A stretch of 64,000 nt of DNA from Mycobacterium sp. JS623 (GTDB lineage: Bacteria; Actinomycetota; Actinomycetes; Mycobacteriales; Mycobacteriaceae): the NCBI RefSeq assembly GCF_000328565.1, contig NC_019959.1, positions 62,001-126,000 of the forward strand. Direction: 5' to 3'. The notes under the pieces were generated by a model. It was not told where the DNA came from. It saw nothing but the letters and a program-made list of their open reading frames with translations, and did not search any database. Shown piece after piece: positions 46,378 to 54,430 of the stretch; positions within the stretch are counted from its first letter, which is position 1, and every line of letters starts with the position of its first letter. The position numbers were made by a program, and so were the translations under genes.

Positions 46378-47096
46378 TGGCCCGCAACAACCGACGCCGC
46401 AGCAGAATCGACGCCAACGACCTCGCCGGATACGGATCGGTCGCCAAGGGAACCGTGAACGTCGACCGCGCAGCCCGCGGCCTTGGCGTCTCCAAAACCG
46501 AAGTTCGCCAAGCCGTTCGACGCGCCGAGGCAGCGCAGACGAACACCTTCTACCGACGGATCTCCGGTCGGACCGAGGCGGACTCCACCGAAGGACGCAG
46601 CACCCGCGGCATGCTGCAAGCTGTGTTCGGTCGCGGCCCCCGCGGCGGTGCCGTCGACGCCCGAGCCGCCGCGCAGTCCCTCGGGGTCTCACCGGGAACC
46701 GTGCGGCGGTGGGCAGCCGGCACGCAGCAGCCCTCACCTGACCGGCTCTCGGCGATCCGGCGGGCGGCACGCAAAGCCACCACCACCAAACGAGGCCGCC
46801 GCTCGGCCACGGAGAACTTCCGGGCCAGCACCCAGGGCAGCCAAGCGCTGCGCGGGGGAAGCAAGATCTGGGTCAGCGGAGAGCAGGGCGTCGGCGGCTA
46901 CGACCAGGGATACGCCCGAGACCGCAGAGTGGCCACCGACATCAGCCCCAGCGAGATCGAAGCCATGCTGCGCGCCTACGAGGACGGAGGCGACGACGGG
47001 CTGCGGGACTGGCTCACGGGCTTCTTCGACGACAAGTACGTGGCCGGTTGGGATTTCGTCACCATCGAAGACTTCGGGATCGGTACGCCCGGATGA
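46377..47096 (+). CDS. tpg: Tpg-like telomere terminal protein
   Basis: 239 residues. The N-terminal half is basic and holds two helix-turn-helix-like units (VDRAARGLGVSKTEVRQAV and VDARAAAQSLGVSPGTVRRW). The C-terminal part (IWVSGEQGVGGYDQGYARDR, then MLRAYEDGGDDGLRDWLTGF and DFVTIEDFGIG) is of the type seen in actinomycete Tpg proteins, which bind covalently to 5' ends and prime end-patching. Coupling to tap supports the call. The length is somewhat above the ~185 residues of Streptomyces Tpg. Family call from memory; no alignment was possible. Confidence 0.62.
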   Translation: MARNNRRRSRIDANDLAGYGSVAKGTVNVDRAARGLGVSKTEVRQAVRRAEAAQTNTFYRRISGRTEADSTEGRSTRGMLQAVFGRGPRGGAVDARAAAQSLGVSPGTVRRWAAGTQQPSPDRLSAIRRAARKATTTKRGRRSATENFRASTQGSQALRGGSKIWVSGEQGVGGYDQGYARDRRVATDISPSEIEAMLRAYEDGGDDGLRDWLTGFFDDKYVAGWDFVTIEDFGIGTPG

Positions 47097-47758
47097 GCGG
47101 GATACGGCCGGCGCGCGCTCCGCAGTGGACGCGTCGCCGGCTCGTGGCGATGCTGCTGGAATGCTACGGACCAACCCCGCGCGGCTCGGTCGACGTCGCA
47201 GCGGTGGCGCATTACGCCGCCGTGTCGCCCTCGACGGTGCGTCGTTGGCTGGGCAAGCCGTCATCGGGATCACGCAGAGTAGCGATCCCCAAACTGCGGC
47301 TGCGTCAACTTCAGTGCGGGCCAGAAGAAGTCGAGCGTCGCAATGAACAGCAGTACCGGCATGCGCTGGCGGCGATGGCGTCGATCGACGACGAGGCCAA
47401 GATCGTTCCGGTGTGGCGAGAGCAAGGCTGGCTCGACCAACACAGCGTCGTCCTGCTCGCCATTCACCACCGGCCGTGGCATCAGGTCGCCGTCACCAAC
47501 GGAAGTCGACGAGCTTTGAATTGGGTGCACCGACGCGGCGCCACTATCGACAACATGGTGGTGCCGACGCGGTTTCACGCCATCGTGCTCGCGCACACGG
47601 TGATGGCGCGTCAGCAGGCCTGGCGGGTTCATCCCGCGGCTCACCGCCTCGCAACAGGACGCACACAAGTCTGGATGGATGATGCTCCCGCCGTGGACTT
47701 GGCAACTCTGGCCGCGGCCTCGCTCAGAACCGCCGCAAGCGGCGACTCTGCTGGTTAG
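47093..47758 (+). CDS. Helix-turn-helix protein related to Tpg N-terminus
   Basis: 221 residues, ATGA overlap with the Tpg-like gene. The N-terminus (VDVAAVAHYAAVSPSTVRRWLG, about residues 30-51) repeats the helix-turn-helix pattern of the gene before it. The rest (WREQGWLDQHSVVLLAIHH, MVVPTRFHAIVLAH) has no recognised family. Likely part of the same telomere or replication operon. Confidence 0.6.
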   Translation: MSGIRPARAPQWTRRRLVAMLLECYGPTPRGSVDVAAVAHYAAVSPSTVRRWLGKPSSGSRRVAIPKLRLRQLQCGPEEVERRNEQQYRHALAAMASIDDEAKIVPVWREQGWLDQHSVVLLAIHHRPWHQVAVTNGSRRALNWVHRRGATIDNMVVPTRFHAIVLAHTVMARQQAWRVHPAAHRLATGRTQVWMDDAPAVDLATLAAASLRTAASGDSAG

Positions 47759-47767
47759 GCTCACGCC

Positions 47768-48196
47768 GTGGGGTTGTTCAAGCGGAACCGCAGGCTCAAG
47801 ATGCCCCCTGGGTACCACGAAGAGCTGCGCGAAGAACTGGCGAGGATGTTCGTCGCACCGGACACGCCCGACGCGCGTTCACCCGGTGCGGTTCCGCCAC
47901 CGCCTCCGGTGATCGCTCAACCGCCCGCTCCCACGAAACCTGAAGCGCCCGCGGCCGGGCCGGGTCATGACGCCGGCGGATCGACGCGCGTCGTCGCGCC
48001 TCAACCCCAGATCCCATCGCCGCCGACCGAGGTCGATGTTTCCCCGCTCGGCGCCCCAGCGTCACTCACGGCAGCCCGACCCGAGGACCCCAGCGTTGCT
48101 GCCGAGCCGCCGCAGGTCGAGCCGTGGCAGTTGCCGCAGTGGCAGTACACAACGAAGAGGGCGCGGCTCAACCAGCGGCAACGTAAGCGCAGGTAG
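47768..48196 (+). CDS. Proline-rich hypothetical protein
   Basis: 142 residues from GTG 47768. Basic ends (MGLFKRNRRLKMPPGYHEEL and RARLNQRQRKRR) flank a Pro/Ala-rich disordered centre. It starts 9 nt after the preceding stop and is closed by the hairpin at 48211, so it ends the tap operon. No family recognised. Confidence 0.5.
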   Translation: MGLFKRNRRLKMPPGYHEELREELARMFVAPDTPDARSPGAVPPPPPVIAQPPAPTKPEAPAAGPGHDAGGSTRVVAPQPQIPSPPTEVDVSPLGAPASLTAARPEDPSVAAEPPQVEPWQLPQWQYTTKRARLNQRQRKRR

Positions 48197-48210
48197 AACC
48201 TTCGCCAGGT

Positions 48211-48239
48211 GTGCAACTGGGCAAAATTCCCAGTTGCAC
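48211..48239. terminator. Hairpin between the tap operon and the CRISPR locus
   Basis: Perfect 11-bp stem (48211-48221 with 48229-48239) and a 7-nt A/T-rich loop, lying in the 52-bp gap between converging genes. Likely bidirectional terminator. Confidence 0.75.
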
Positions 48240-48248
48240 GGGCCGTGG

Positions 48249-48980
48249 TCAACGGGCCGGGGAATACGCCGCGGTGCGGCTCGCCGGATGAAGGTAGGGC
48301 GGGCGTACCGTGGCTGCGCCCGCCGCACCGGCGCTCACTGGGCCACATGCTGGGTCGTTGATGCAGCGCACTGGCGCGGTACGACCCAGCACACCCGGCT
48401 CGTGCGCGTGCCCCGCGACCCAGTGCGGGATATCTGGAGTGTCCGTCACCGACCATCTCGTCACCAGGCCCTCGCCAACGCCGCGGTGCTTTCCGATCGA
48501 CGGTAGGTCGGTGAGCAGATCGCGGATGCGATCGGGGTCGCCGACAGCGCGCCAGGTCAGCATGGTGGCGGGGTGAGCCATGACGGGAACGACGCGACGT
48601 TGGTAGCGGCCGGTGCTGTCGGACACCGCCTGGCTGCCGATGACCGGACTGAGGTGTTGAAGCCGTGTGCGGTCGGTTCTTGAGGTGCGCCAACGGATGT
48701 CGGTTTCGCTGCTGTCGTCACGATGGGGATGTAGGTCGGCGAAGGTGGCCATCCAGTGCCAGTCGGGATCGCGGCCGGGGTCGCCGCAGCGGGCCAGCGG
48801 AAGCTCTAAGACCTCCGGGTCGCGATCATGTTGGTAGGTGAGGGTTTCGCCGGCTGCTCGCGCGGCCCACTTGCGGCGGTGCCATAGCACCGAGGCCAGC
48901 AGGCCGTCGAGGGCCATGCCCCACGGGCGCGAGAGCACGACGCCGTGGGGGGTGTAGGCGGTGATTTGGAGGGCGATCAT
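48249..48980 (-). CDS. csf3: Csf3, Cas5-like subunit of type IV CRISPR-Cas
   Basis: 243 residues. The start (IALQITAYTPHGVVLSRPWGMALDGLLASVLWHRR) and the later block (LTDLPSIGKHRGVGEGLVTRW) follow the RAMP pattern with a Gly-rich loop typical of Csf3. In type IV effectors Csf3 caps the crRNA 5' end next to the Csf2 backbone. It is the last gene of the csf1-cas11-csf2-csf3 operon, 8 nt from csf2. The call depends on the neighbours as much as on its own sequence. Confidence 0.8.
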   Translation of the reverse strand: MIALQITAYTPHGVVLSRPWGMALDGLLASVLWHRRKWAARAAGETLTYQHDRDPEVLELPLARCGDPGRDPDWHWMATFADLHPHRDDSSETDIRWRTSRTDRTRLQHLSPVIGSQAVSDSTGRYQRRVVPVMAHPATMLTWRAVGDPDRIRDLLTDLPSIGKHRGVGEGLVTRWSVTDTPDIPHWVAGHAHEPGVLGRTAPVRCINDPACGPVSAGAAGAATVRPPYLHPASRTAAYSPAR

Positions 48981-48988
48981 GCTGGCGC

Positions 48989-49855
48989 TCAGCTCAATTG
49001 CGTCAGCGCGGCGATCGCGTCAGCGCGGTTGGCGCTCAGCTCGGCTGCCCAGTCGGTGTCGGGGCCGGGGAGTTCCCCGCGCTGGACGGTGGTGGAGATG
49101 GTGGCGGTGACCTGTCCGTGGCCGGCGGCAATCCGTCCGCCCAGATGCCCGTAAGCGGCGAAAGAGTCCAGGACATCGCGCACGAACGCGGTCTGGGCGG
49201 CGGTGGCGTTGGCCAGCCGCACCCACGTTTGGAGGCGGGTGCCCGCCGGTAGCGTCTCGACTCCGAATCGGCCTAGCGGACTGGAGTTCTCGTCGCGATC
49301 GGTGCTGGGTGGCTGGGCGGTGGTGGCACGGTGGTCGGACAGGTGGCTAAACGATTCCTCGGCGACACCGAGTACCGCGGGCAGCGTGGGCGTGCGTGGC
49401 GGCCGAGGCAAAAGATGGGCGAGTTCGGCGATCTCGGGGAGAACCTTGCCGACAGTGAGCAGACCGGACATGATGCGCCCGGAGGCGGCGCCGCCGAACA
49501 CCGCAACTTGGGGCAGCAGAGTCTTGAGCCGGCGTTCTTGCTCGTCGGTGAGGGGCTTCGCGGACTTGGCGAGCCGCCCACCATTGGTCAGCAGGTGCGC
49601 GGCCGGGATGGGCAGTGCGGCGTCCTCGTAGTCGAGGACTGCGGCGGTCAGGGCTTCGCCGATGCGGCGCAGGATGCCGCGAAAGCTGCTGCCCGACACG
49701 ATCGGAACCTGCATGACTTGCCCGGTCAGGGTGATGATCTTCTCGCGACGAAACAGTGCGAAGTTGTCAGTGCCGACCGCCGTGTAGTCCTCGCGGTGCA
49801 CGATCGAGGACTGGGCCACGATGTCGATGTCGAAGTGAACCGTCAGCAGACTCAC
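48989..49855 (-). CDS. csf2: Csf2, Cas7-like backbone subunit of type IV CRISPR-Cas
   Basis: 288 residues from GTG 49855, which overlaps the cas11 stop (GTGA). It opens with a RAMP strand (LLTVHFDIDIVAQSSIVH) and includes IVSGSSFRGILRRIGEAL, the usual Cas7 loop-helix, and a Gly-rich C-terminal block (YGHLGGRIAAGHGQVTATI). Csf2 forms the helical crRNA filament of type IV complexes. The gene is in the standard position after cas11. Confidence 0.85.
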   Translation of the reverse strand: MSLLTVHFDIDIVAQSSIVHREDYTAVGTDNFALFRREKIITLTGQVMQVPIVSGSSFRGILRRIGEALTAAVLDYEDAALPIPAAHLLTNGGRLAKSAKPLTDEQERRLKTLLPQVAVFGGAASGRIMSGLLTVGKVLPEIAELAHLLPRPPRTPTLPAVLGVAEESFSHLSDHRATTAQPPSTDRDENSSPLGRFGVETLPAGTRLQTWVRLANATAAQTAFVRDVLDSFAAYGHLGGRIAAGHGQVTATISTTVQRGELPGPDTDWAAELSANRADAIAALTQLS

Positions 49856-50319
49856 GCGCGGGCCGCCCTGCGTTCCCCGGCGACGGCCTCGGCGATGATG
49901 CGTACGCGCAAGAGGAGAGCGGGCAGGCTGTCGCGGAGGATGGCGATCACTGGCAGCGGTGGTTCGCGCAACAGGGTGGCCAATTCGAGGCGTCGATCCC
50001 TCTGCCGGGGAGACGGGGCGCCGAGCTGGCTGGAGACGTCGGACCACCACCGGTCCAGAGTGTCGGCGCGATAGGCGGCGCGACGCACCCGGCCGGGTAG
50101 CTGTTCGTCCCAGTAGGTCTTGCGATAGCGCGGGTCGGCGACCCAGCTGGTCTCCCAGTCGATGCCGTAGTGCAGCAGCAACAGCAGCCGTTCGGCGGTG
50201 TCCGCGGCGCGACCCGGATCATCGCCATCGAGGTCCTGCGCGCGCTGGGGGTCGATGAACGGTGGCAGCTCGGGCACCGCGGCCCGCCACACCTGAGTGG
50301 GGGTGGGGGCGGTCGTCAT
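49852..50319 (-). CDS. cas11: Cas11-like small subunit of type IV-B CRISPR-Cas
   Basis: 155 residues from ATG 50319; a GTG at 50349 is an alternative. All-helical and Arg/Leu-rich (ERLLLLLHYGIDWETSW, RVRRAAYRADTLDRWW, RIIAEAVAGERR). Small helical proteins between csf1 and csf2 are the Cas11 subunits of type IV-B effectors and fill the belly of the filament. Assignment from size, helicity and order. Confidence 0.7.
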   Translation of the reverse strand: MTTAPTPTQVWRAAVPELPPFIDPQRAQDLDGDDPGRAADTAERLLLLLHYGIDWETSWVADPRYRKTYWDEQLPGRVRRAAYRADTLDRWWSDVSSQLGAPSPRQRDRRLELATLLREPPLPVIAILRDSLPALLLRVRIIAEAVAGERRAARA

Positions 50320-50370
50320 GGCGCGAAGCGTAGCGGCCGGCGCTGTCACCGCCGGGGATTGTGCCGCGGC

Positions 50371-51018
50371 CTACTGCGGCGCCGGCATCGGGTTGGTGAG
50401 CACGCGAGCAGCTGCCCACAACGGGGGGACGGTGCGCCACGGCTGCAACGCCGACCAGGCGGCAAGGATGCGTGGCCAGCGATCGGAGGGCTGCTCGCCG
50501 AGCAACCGTGACGGCGGTGCTGAGCGGCTCAGTTGCGGCCAGGTTGCCCCGACCGTGGTGCGCAGCCAGGCCAGGTCGGTTAGCCGTGTCGCGGCCGCGG
50601 CGTCCCACTTGAGGACCAGGCCGTCGGTGGCGAGGTGTCCCCACTCCGCGGTGGGCAGAATGTGTCGGCGCCGCGCGGTCGGCAACACCACAGCCTGAGT
50701 CGCCGGTAGTGGGCCCGCGGCCAGGGTGTCGCCCAGTGCGGCGCCGGCGGAGTACTCCGTCACCGTGGTGGTGGTGATGAGCAGGGAGGGTTGGCTGGTG
50801 GGCTGGCGGCTGTAGGCCCACGCACACGGCACACACAACCGGCGGGACCCGAAGGGCCAGGCGTCGAAGGCGGTGAACTTCTCGGAGATGATGCGGGCGC
50901 TGGTGACGGTGGGCCCCTCGGCGCCGCAACGACCGCAGCGACCATCCACCGGTGTGGGTGCATCGACGTTGGGCCGGCCGGCGGCAACCCACGCCGCGGC
51001 GGCGGGATCGGAAAGCAT
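50371..51018 (-). CDS. csf1: Csf1, Cas8-like large subunit with zinc finger
   Basis: 215 residues from ATG 51018. Two CxxC pairs (CGRCG near residue 28 and CVPC near residue 62) make the zinc finger typical of Csf1, followed by SLLITTTTVTEYSAG and a helical tail (PSDRWPRILAAWSALQPW). Csf1 is the type IV signature protein that heads the operon. It starts 68 bp from the divergent membrane-protein gene at 51087. Confidence 0.83.
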   Translation of the reverse strand: MLSDPAAAAWVAAGRPNVDAPTPVDGRCGRCGAEGPTVTSARIISEKFTAFDAWPFGSRRLCVPCAWAYSRQPTSQPSLLITTTTVTEYSAGAALGDTLAAGPLPATQAVVLPTARRRHILPTAEWGHLATDGLVLKWDAAAATRLTDLAWLRTTVGATWPQLSRSAPPSRLLGEQPSDRWPRILAAWSALQPWRTVPPLWAAARVLTNPMPAPQ

Positions 51019-51086
51019 GCGTGATCAGGGTATGCCCGAGAGGTGAGATCGCCGTCGGTGTCCGTCGGCCGCGTTAGGTTCGCCGC

Positions 51087-51557
51087 ATGGCCACACTGAC
51101 TCGGCTCGACGTGATCGCTGATCATCTGCGTCGAGATGCGTCCATCGCCGAACAATTCGCGCTCTGGTTGGGACGGCAGGGCTTGCCTAGTGTCACGGCG
51201 TTGCGGAAGGCCGACGCCTATCGACGCTGGTGTGTGGCGACGCGCTCCGCCTTGCTCGACGTCAGTGTCGATCTGCCCGTGGACGTTGAGGACTTGGAAC
51301 GGGAGTGGGAGGTGCGGGCTTCTGAATCGGAGATCAAGGCCGCAGGCCACTCGGGACACGTAGCTCTTCTCCTAGTGGTGTTCGGTGCGCTGTTGTTCGG
51401 GGTGATCTGGGTTCTGACCGGCGCCTACGTCCAGGCTGCGGCCGCGGGCGCTGTGGGGTTGGTCGCCTTCGTGTGTCTGAAGCGCGCTCGGACGGCGCTC
51501 ATCGTCGGTCCTCAGGCAGCGCCGCCGCCGATGTGGATGGACGTACCGAGACGGTGA
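51087..51557 (+). CDS. Two-pass membrane protein divergent from csf1
   Basis: 156 residues. The first ~90 residues are soluble and helical (LDVIADHLRRDASIAEQFALW), then two membrane helices (about 92-112, HVALLLVVFGALLFGVIWVL, and 114-132). No family recognised. It shares a 68-bp spacer with the divergently transcribed csf operon, so common regulation is possible. Confidence 0.6.
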   Translation: MATLTRLDVIADHLRRDASIAEQFALWLGRQGLPSVTALRKADAYRRWCVATRSALLDVSVDLPVDVEDLEREWEVRASESEIKAAGHSGHVALLLVVFGALLFGVIWVLTGAYVQAAAAGAVGLVAFVCLKRARTALIVGPQAAPPPMWMDVPRR

Positions 51558-51685
51558 CCCGGTGTCCGGCAGCGGCCGTAAAGTAAGAAGCACGAAACGC
51601 ACACAGGGGTCGGGTGAAGGTTCGCCCTGGAGGCGGCTCCCGGTGGCTGGGCACAGCTGGCGGGGGCCGTCTCCCTCCACGTCAG

Positions 51686-52918
51686 CTACGTTCTCTCATC
51701 GTCGGTTTTCGTGTGAGTTCGGTCGGCGTCGAGGGGGGCTGGCGTTGTCTGGGTCGAGTTGGGGATCAAGGAGCCTTTCCCTGCCGCGTCGGTGTCGATC
51801 AACGTGACGTGTTTGTGTGAAGGGCCTCTGGCTGAGAACTGAAGCCCTGGTGAGGGATACGAGATCAGACCAAGAGCTTCGTCACGAAATTCGCGGATGG
51901 CCCGGAAGTCTTTACGCTTGGTCACCCATCGCAAGTAGGCGACGTCGTCGACGCGGCGGAGGCAATCCAGTACGCCGTTGGCGAGTTGCGAAGAATCGAC
52001 TCGACGTTGCCCCTGCAGGTCGTGAAGAACCCACCAGGCGACGTTTGGGGCCAGAGTTTTGGCGTTGGGTCGCCCCAGCACGGCATGCCGAATACTGCCG
52101 CGGAATCTGGATTCTAGAAATCCAACGACACCTCGGTCGCGGACCGTAGCTGGCCACTGGATGTCGTACTGGCCCTCCGGTTCTGGAGGTCTTTTGGGTT
52201 TTCCGCCTGTCACGGTGATGAGGAGTTCGGGGCCGCGTTTGACGACGAATTCCGGATGCGTTGAGGGCTCTTGGGGCTGCCACTCGTAGGTCGATGTTTG
52301 AGGCCGAGAGGGAATATCCGTGCGGACGTCCGGGTAGGCGTCTTCGCTGAAGAGCCACTCCAGCACGTCTTCGGCTTTGCTCCAGCCCTGCCTTCCAATC
52401 ATCGGGTTACGTCGTCCCTCGAAGTACATGGCATAGAGGACATGCGCGAGGCGGTGTTCCCGAATCCGTAGTTGGCGCAGGACGGCCGAGCGCACTTCGT
52501 GGTCGTAGATCGCTGAAATTGGGCCTTGGTGGGGTTTTCCGGTTTGGGCTAATCGGCTCTTGATGACCTTGTCGTACTCCTCGCCTTCGAGGAACTTCGC
52601 TCGCTCGGGCACCACCTCGAAGCGCAGGTATGAGATGGCGCCGTTTACCACGTCAGCGATCTCTGCCTCCGACAAGCGGCCCATTACCGCCTGGGTGACC
52701 TCATCTTGTAGTCGTTCTGGCTGGAAGGGGACGCTCTGGACTTGTCCATCGCCGGAATGTCGTAGGTGCACGTCTTCTGTGAGGCGCAGCCCGATCCGAC
52801 GTTCCTCAGTCTGGAATCTGTGGCCCTGTGCTTTGCACACCCGTTTTCGCAGGGTCTGAGCCTGTCGAGGGGTGCTGTCGGAAACATTGGTATCACTTCC
52901 ACATATTGGGCATTGCAT
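51686..52918 (-). CDS. NrdR-like zinc-ribbon/ATP-cone protein with unknown C-terminal domain
   Basis: 410 residues from ATG 52918 (MQCPICG, the position and sequence of the usual NrdR start); a TTG at 52945 is possible. Residues 1-45 form a zinc ribbon (CPICGSDT ... RVCKAQGHRFQTEERR, in which the second Cys pair is reduced to one Cys plus a His). Residues about 45-125 resemble an ATP-cone (VQSVPFQPERLQDEVTQAV). NrdR repressors stop near 150 residues; here ~260 further residues follow with no recognised domain (PTADVR..., GVVGFLESRFRGSIRHAVLG). It may sense (d)ATP and control or act in the island. Not a plain nrdR. Confidence 0.6.
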   Translation of the reverse strand: MQCPICGSDTNVSDSTPRQAQTLRKRVCKAQGHRFQTEERRIGLRLTEDVHLRHSGDGQVQSVPFQPERLQDEVTQAVMGRLSEAEIADVVNGAISYLRFEVVPERAKFLEGEEYDKVIKSRLAQTGKPHQGPISAIYDHEVRSAVLRQLRIREHRLAHVLYAMYFEGRRNPMIGRQGWSKAEDVLEWLFSEDAYPDVRTDIPSRPQTSTYEWQPQEPSTHPEFVVKRGPELLITVTGGKPKRPPEPEGQYDIQWPATVRDRGVVGFLESRFRGSIRHAVLGRPNAKTLAPNVAWWVLHDLQGQRRVDSSQLANGVLDCLRRVDDVAYLRWVTKRKDFRAIREFRDEALGLISYPSPGLQFSARGPSHKHVTLIDTDAAGKGSLIPNSTQTTPAPLDADRTHTKTDDERT

Positions 52919-52948
52919 GGATTGCAGCCTAGGAAAATCGGCCAATCT

Positions 52949-52960
52949 TCCACATGTGGA
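52949..52960. promoter_or_regulatory. TCCACATGTGGA palindrome
   Basis: Perfect 12-bp palindrome about 31 bp upstream of the NrdR-like start. It shares the core CCACATGTGG with 53154-53165. Candidate operator for autoregulation. Confidence 0.45.
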
Positions 52961-53153
52961 TTCGCCGTTTCAGCTGGCCCGATATATGGATTGATCGCTG
53001 TCCGCGGCGTACCTTGCGGCATCGAAAAGTGGGAATAACTGCACGTCAGAGGCATATACCGGGCAGTAACAGCCCTTGTCTCCGGGCTTGCCGGACGGCA
53101 TACTTTCTCATTGAGAGCGAAACAGCCTGGCCCTTCGCAATCACGCGCCGACT

Positions 53154-53165
53154 CCCACATGTGGG
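53154..53165. promoter_or_regulatory. CCCACATGTGGG palindrome
   Basis: Perfect 12-bp palindrome 130 bp upstream of the oxygenase start. Second copy of the CCACATGTGG core in this region. Confidence 0.45.
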
Positions 53166-53294
53166 CGTCATGGTGGTCCGGCGGCCCACTATCTGACCAG
53201 CGAGCCACCGGACCACATTTCTGACGGCGACGACGTCGCCACTTCCTATCGAATCCCTGCCTCCAAGCATGAGAACGAAGAAAGCGGTGTCAGT

Positions 53295-54293
53295 ATGACT
53301 GAACAACCACTGGAACCACCAGTCAAAAAGCCCTGGTCGACGGTAACGATTGTGCCTGTCGGGCAGATGAGGCATGAAATTGCCCGCGCGACAATGGCGA
53401 TCACGGCCGATGCGGTCCTCAACCCGGCGGCGTTCGCGCTCCAAGCGCGCCGCGCCACCGCCCTGCTTCCCGTAGAACTGCGGGAACAGATGGAGGACTT
53501 CATCGTCTACGGCGACGGCGGCCTGGTGCTCACCGGCGTCATCGTCGGTGACGCGCCGCCGACGCCGGAATCGGCGATCAACGACATCACCCACAAGACG
53601 CTGCTGGCTAAAGAGTTGGCAGTGGTCCTTTCCGTGATCTGCCACCTGGCGGGTTTTCGAGCGGAATCCGGTGGGGCGTTGATTCAGTCGCTGCTGCCTA
53701 CCAAGGCGGATCGCTACGAACAGACGTCGACGGGCAGTCATGCCGAGTTGTTGGCGCACACCGAGCAAGCGTTCAGCGACTTCCGTCCCGATTATTTGGG
53801 GCTGGCGTGCTTCAGGGGTGATCCGCACGCGATCACCTACCTGTTGTCCGCCAGGGCTCTGGTTCGGCATCTGCCGGGGCGCGCGATCGAACTCCTGCAG
53901 GACAAGGCGTACTACACCGGTGTGGACACCTCGTTCATCCGTGGCGGAGCGGTGGCCGAGGACCGGGGACCGATGGCGGTTCTCGGTGGGCCATTGGGTG
54001 ATCCGCTGCTGCGGTATGACGGCGAGCTGATGTACAGTCCGAGCCCTGAGCACCAGGAGGCGCTGGAGCTGGTACATGCGGTCTACCTGGAGCGCCGCGT
54101 CGGTGTGGCTCTCAAGGCGGGCGACATCTTGGTGGTCGACAACTCCCGGTCGATCCACGGGCGGAGCCCGTTCCGGCCGCAGTGGGACCGGGGTGACAGG
54201 TACATCTGCCGGGCGCAAGGCCACGCGAGTCTCGCTTCGACTCGTCGTGTCCGCCTAGATGGCTCGCCAGTGATCGAATCCGAAGGTAGTTAG
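53295..54293 (+). CDS. Clavaminate-synthase-like Fe(II)/2-oxoglutarate oxygenase
   Basis: 332 residues. The iron triad is visible: HTE (His155, Glu157) and distal His288 in SIHGRSPF, with Arg302 or Arg306 available for the 2-oxoglutarate carboxylate. Flanking blocks (PDYLGLACFRGD, FIRGGAVAEDRG, GDILVVDNSRS) match the TauD/CAS superfamily, whose members hydroxylate free amino acids or peptides such as arginine or asparagine. Substrate unknown. It stands alone between a regulatory spacer and a hairpin at 54315, so it is likely a single-gene unit. Confidence 0.8.
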   Translation: MTEQPLEPPVKKPWSTVTIVPVGQMRHEIARATMAITADAVLNPAAFALQARRATALLPVELREQMEDFIVYGDGGLVLTGVIVGDAPPTPESAINDITHKTLLAKELAVVLSVICHLAGFRAESGGALIQSLLPTKADRYEQTSTGSHAELLAHTEQAFSDFRPDYLGLACFRGDPHAITYLLSARALVRHLPGRAIELLQDKAYYTGVDTSFIRGGAVAEDRGPMAVLGGPLGDPLLRYDGELMYSPSPEHQEALELVHAVYLERRVGVALKAGDILVVDNSRSIHGRSPFRPQWDRGDRYICRAQGHASLASTRRVRLDGSPVIESEGS

Positions 54294-54314
54294 CGCTCCT
54301 TCCTCACCCAGATG

Positions 54315-54338
54315 GGGGTCGGCCTAGGTGCCGGCCCC
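54315..54338 (+). terminator. Hairpin after the oxygenase gene
   Basis: A 9-bp stem (54315-54323 with 54330-54338, one G-T pair) and 6-nt loop, 21 nt past the stop. Likely terminator; no U-tract. Confidence 0.5.
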
Positions 54339-54430
54339 CTCGTCATGTCGAGCCGCGGCACATCCCGCTCGGTGTCCACTTCGGGCCATACACTGCCGTT
54401 GATCAGCCAGCTACGGAAGTCTGAGACCGC

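Larger units (their letters stand above)
52919..53294. other. 376-bp intergenic region between divergent genes
   Basis: No convincing gene in either strand. It separates the NrdR-like gene (-) from the oxygenase gene (+) and contains two 12-bp palindromes sharing the core CCACATGTGG, 205 bp apart. It is less GC-rich than its surroundings. Probably a divergent regulatory region. Confidence 0.55.

Noticed and set aside
52684..53208. Possible small genes in the spacer upstream of the oxygenase
   Set aside because: No frame has a ribosome site or plausible protein composition; the region looks regulatory.
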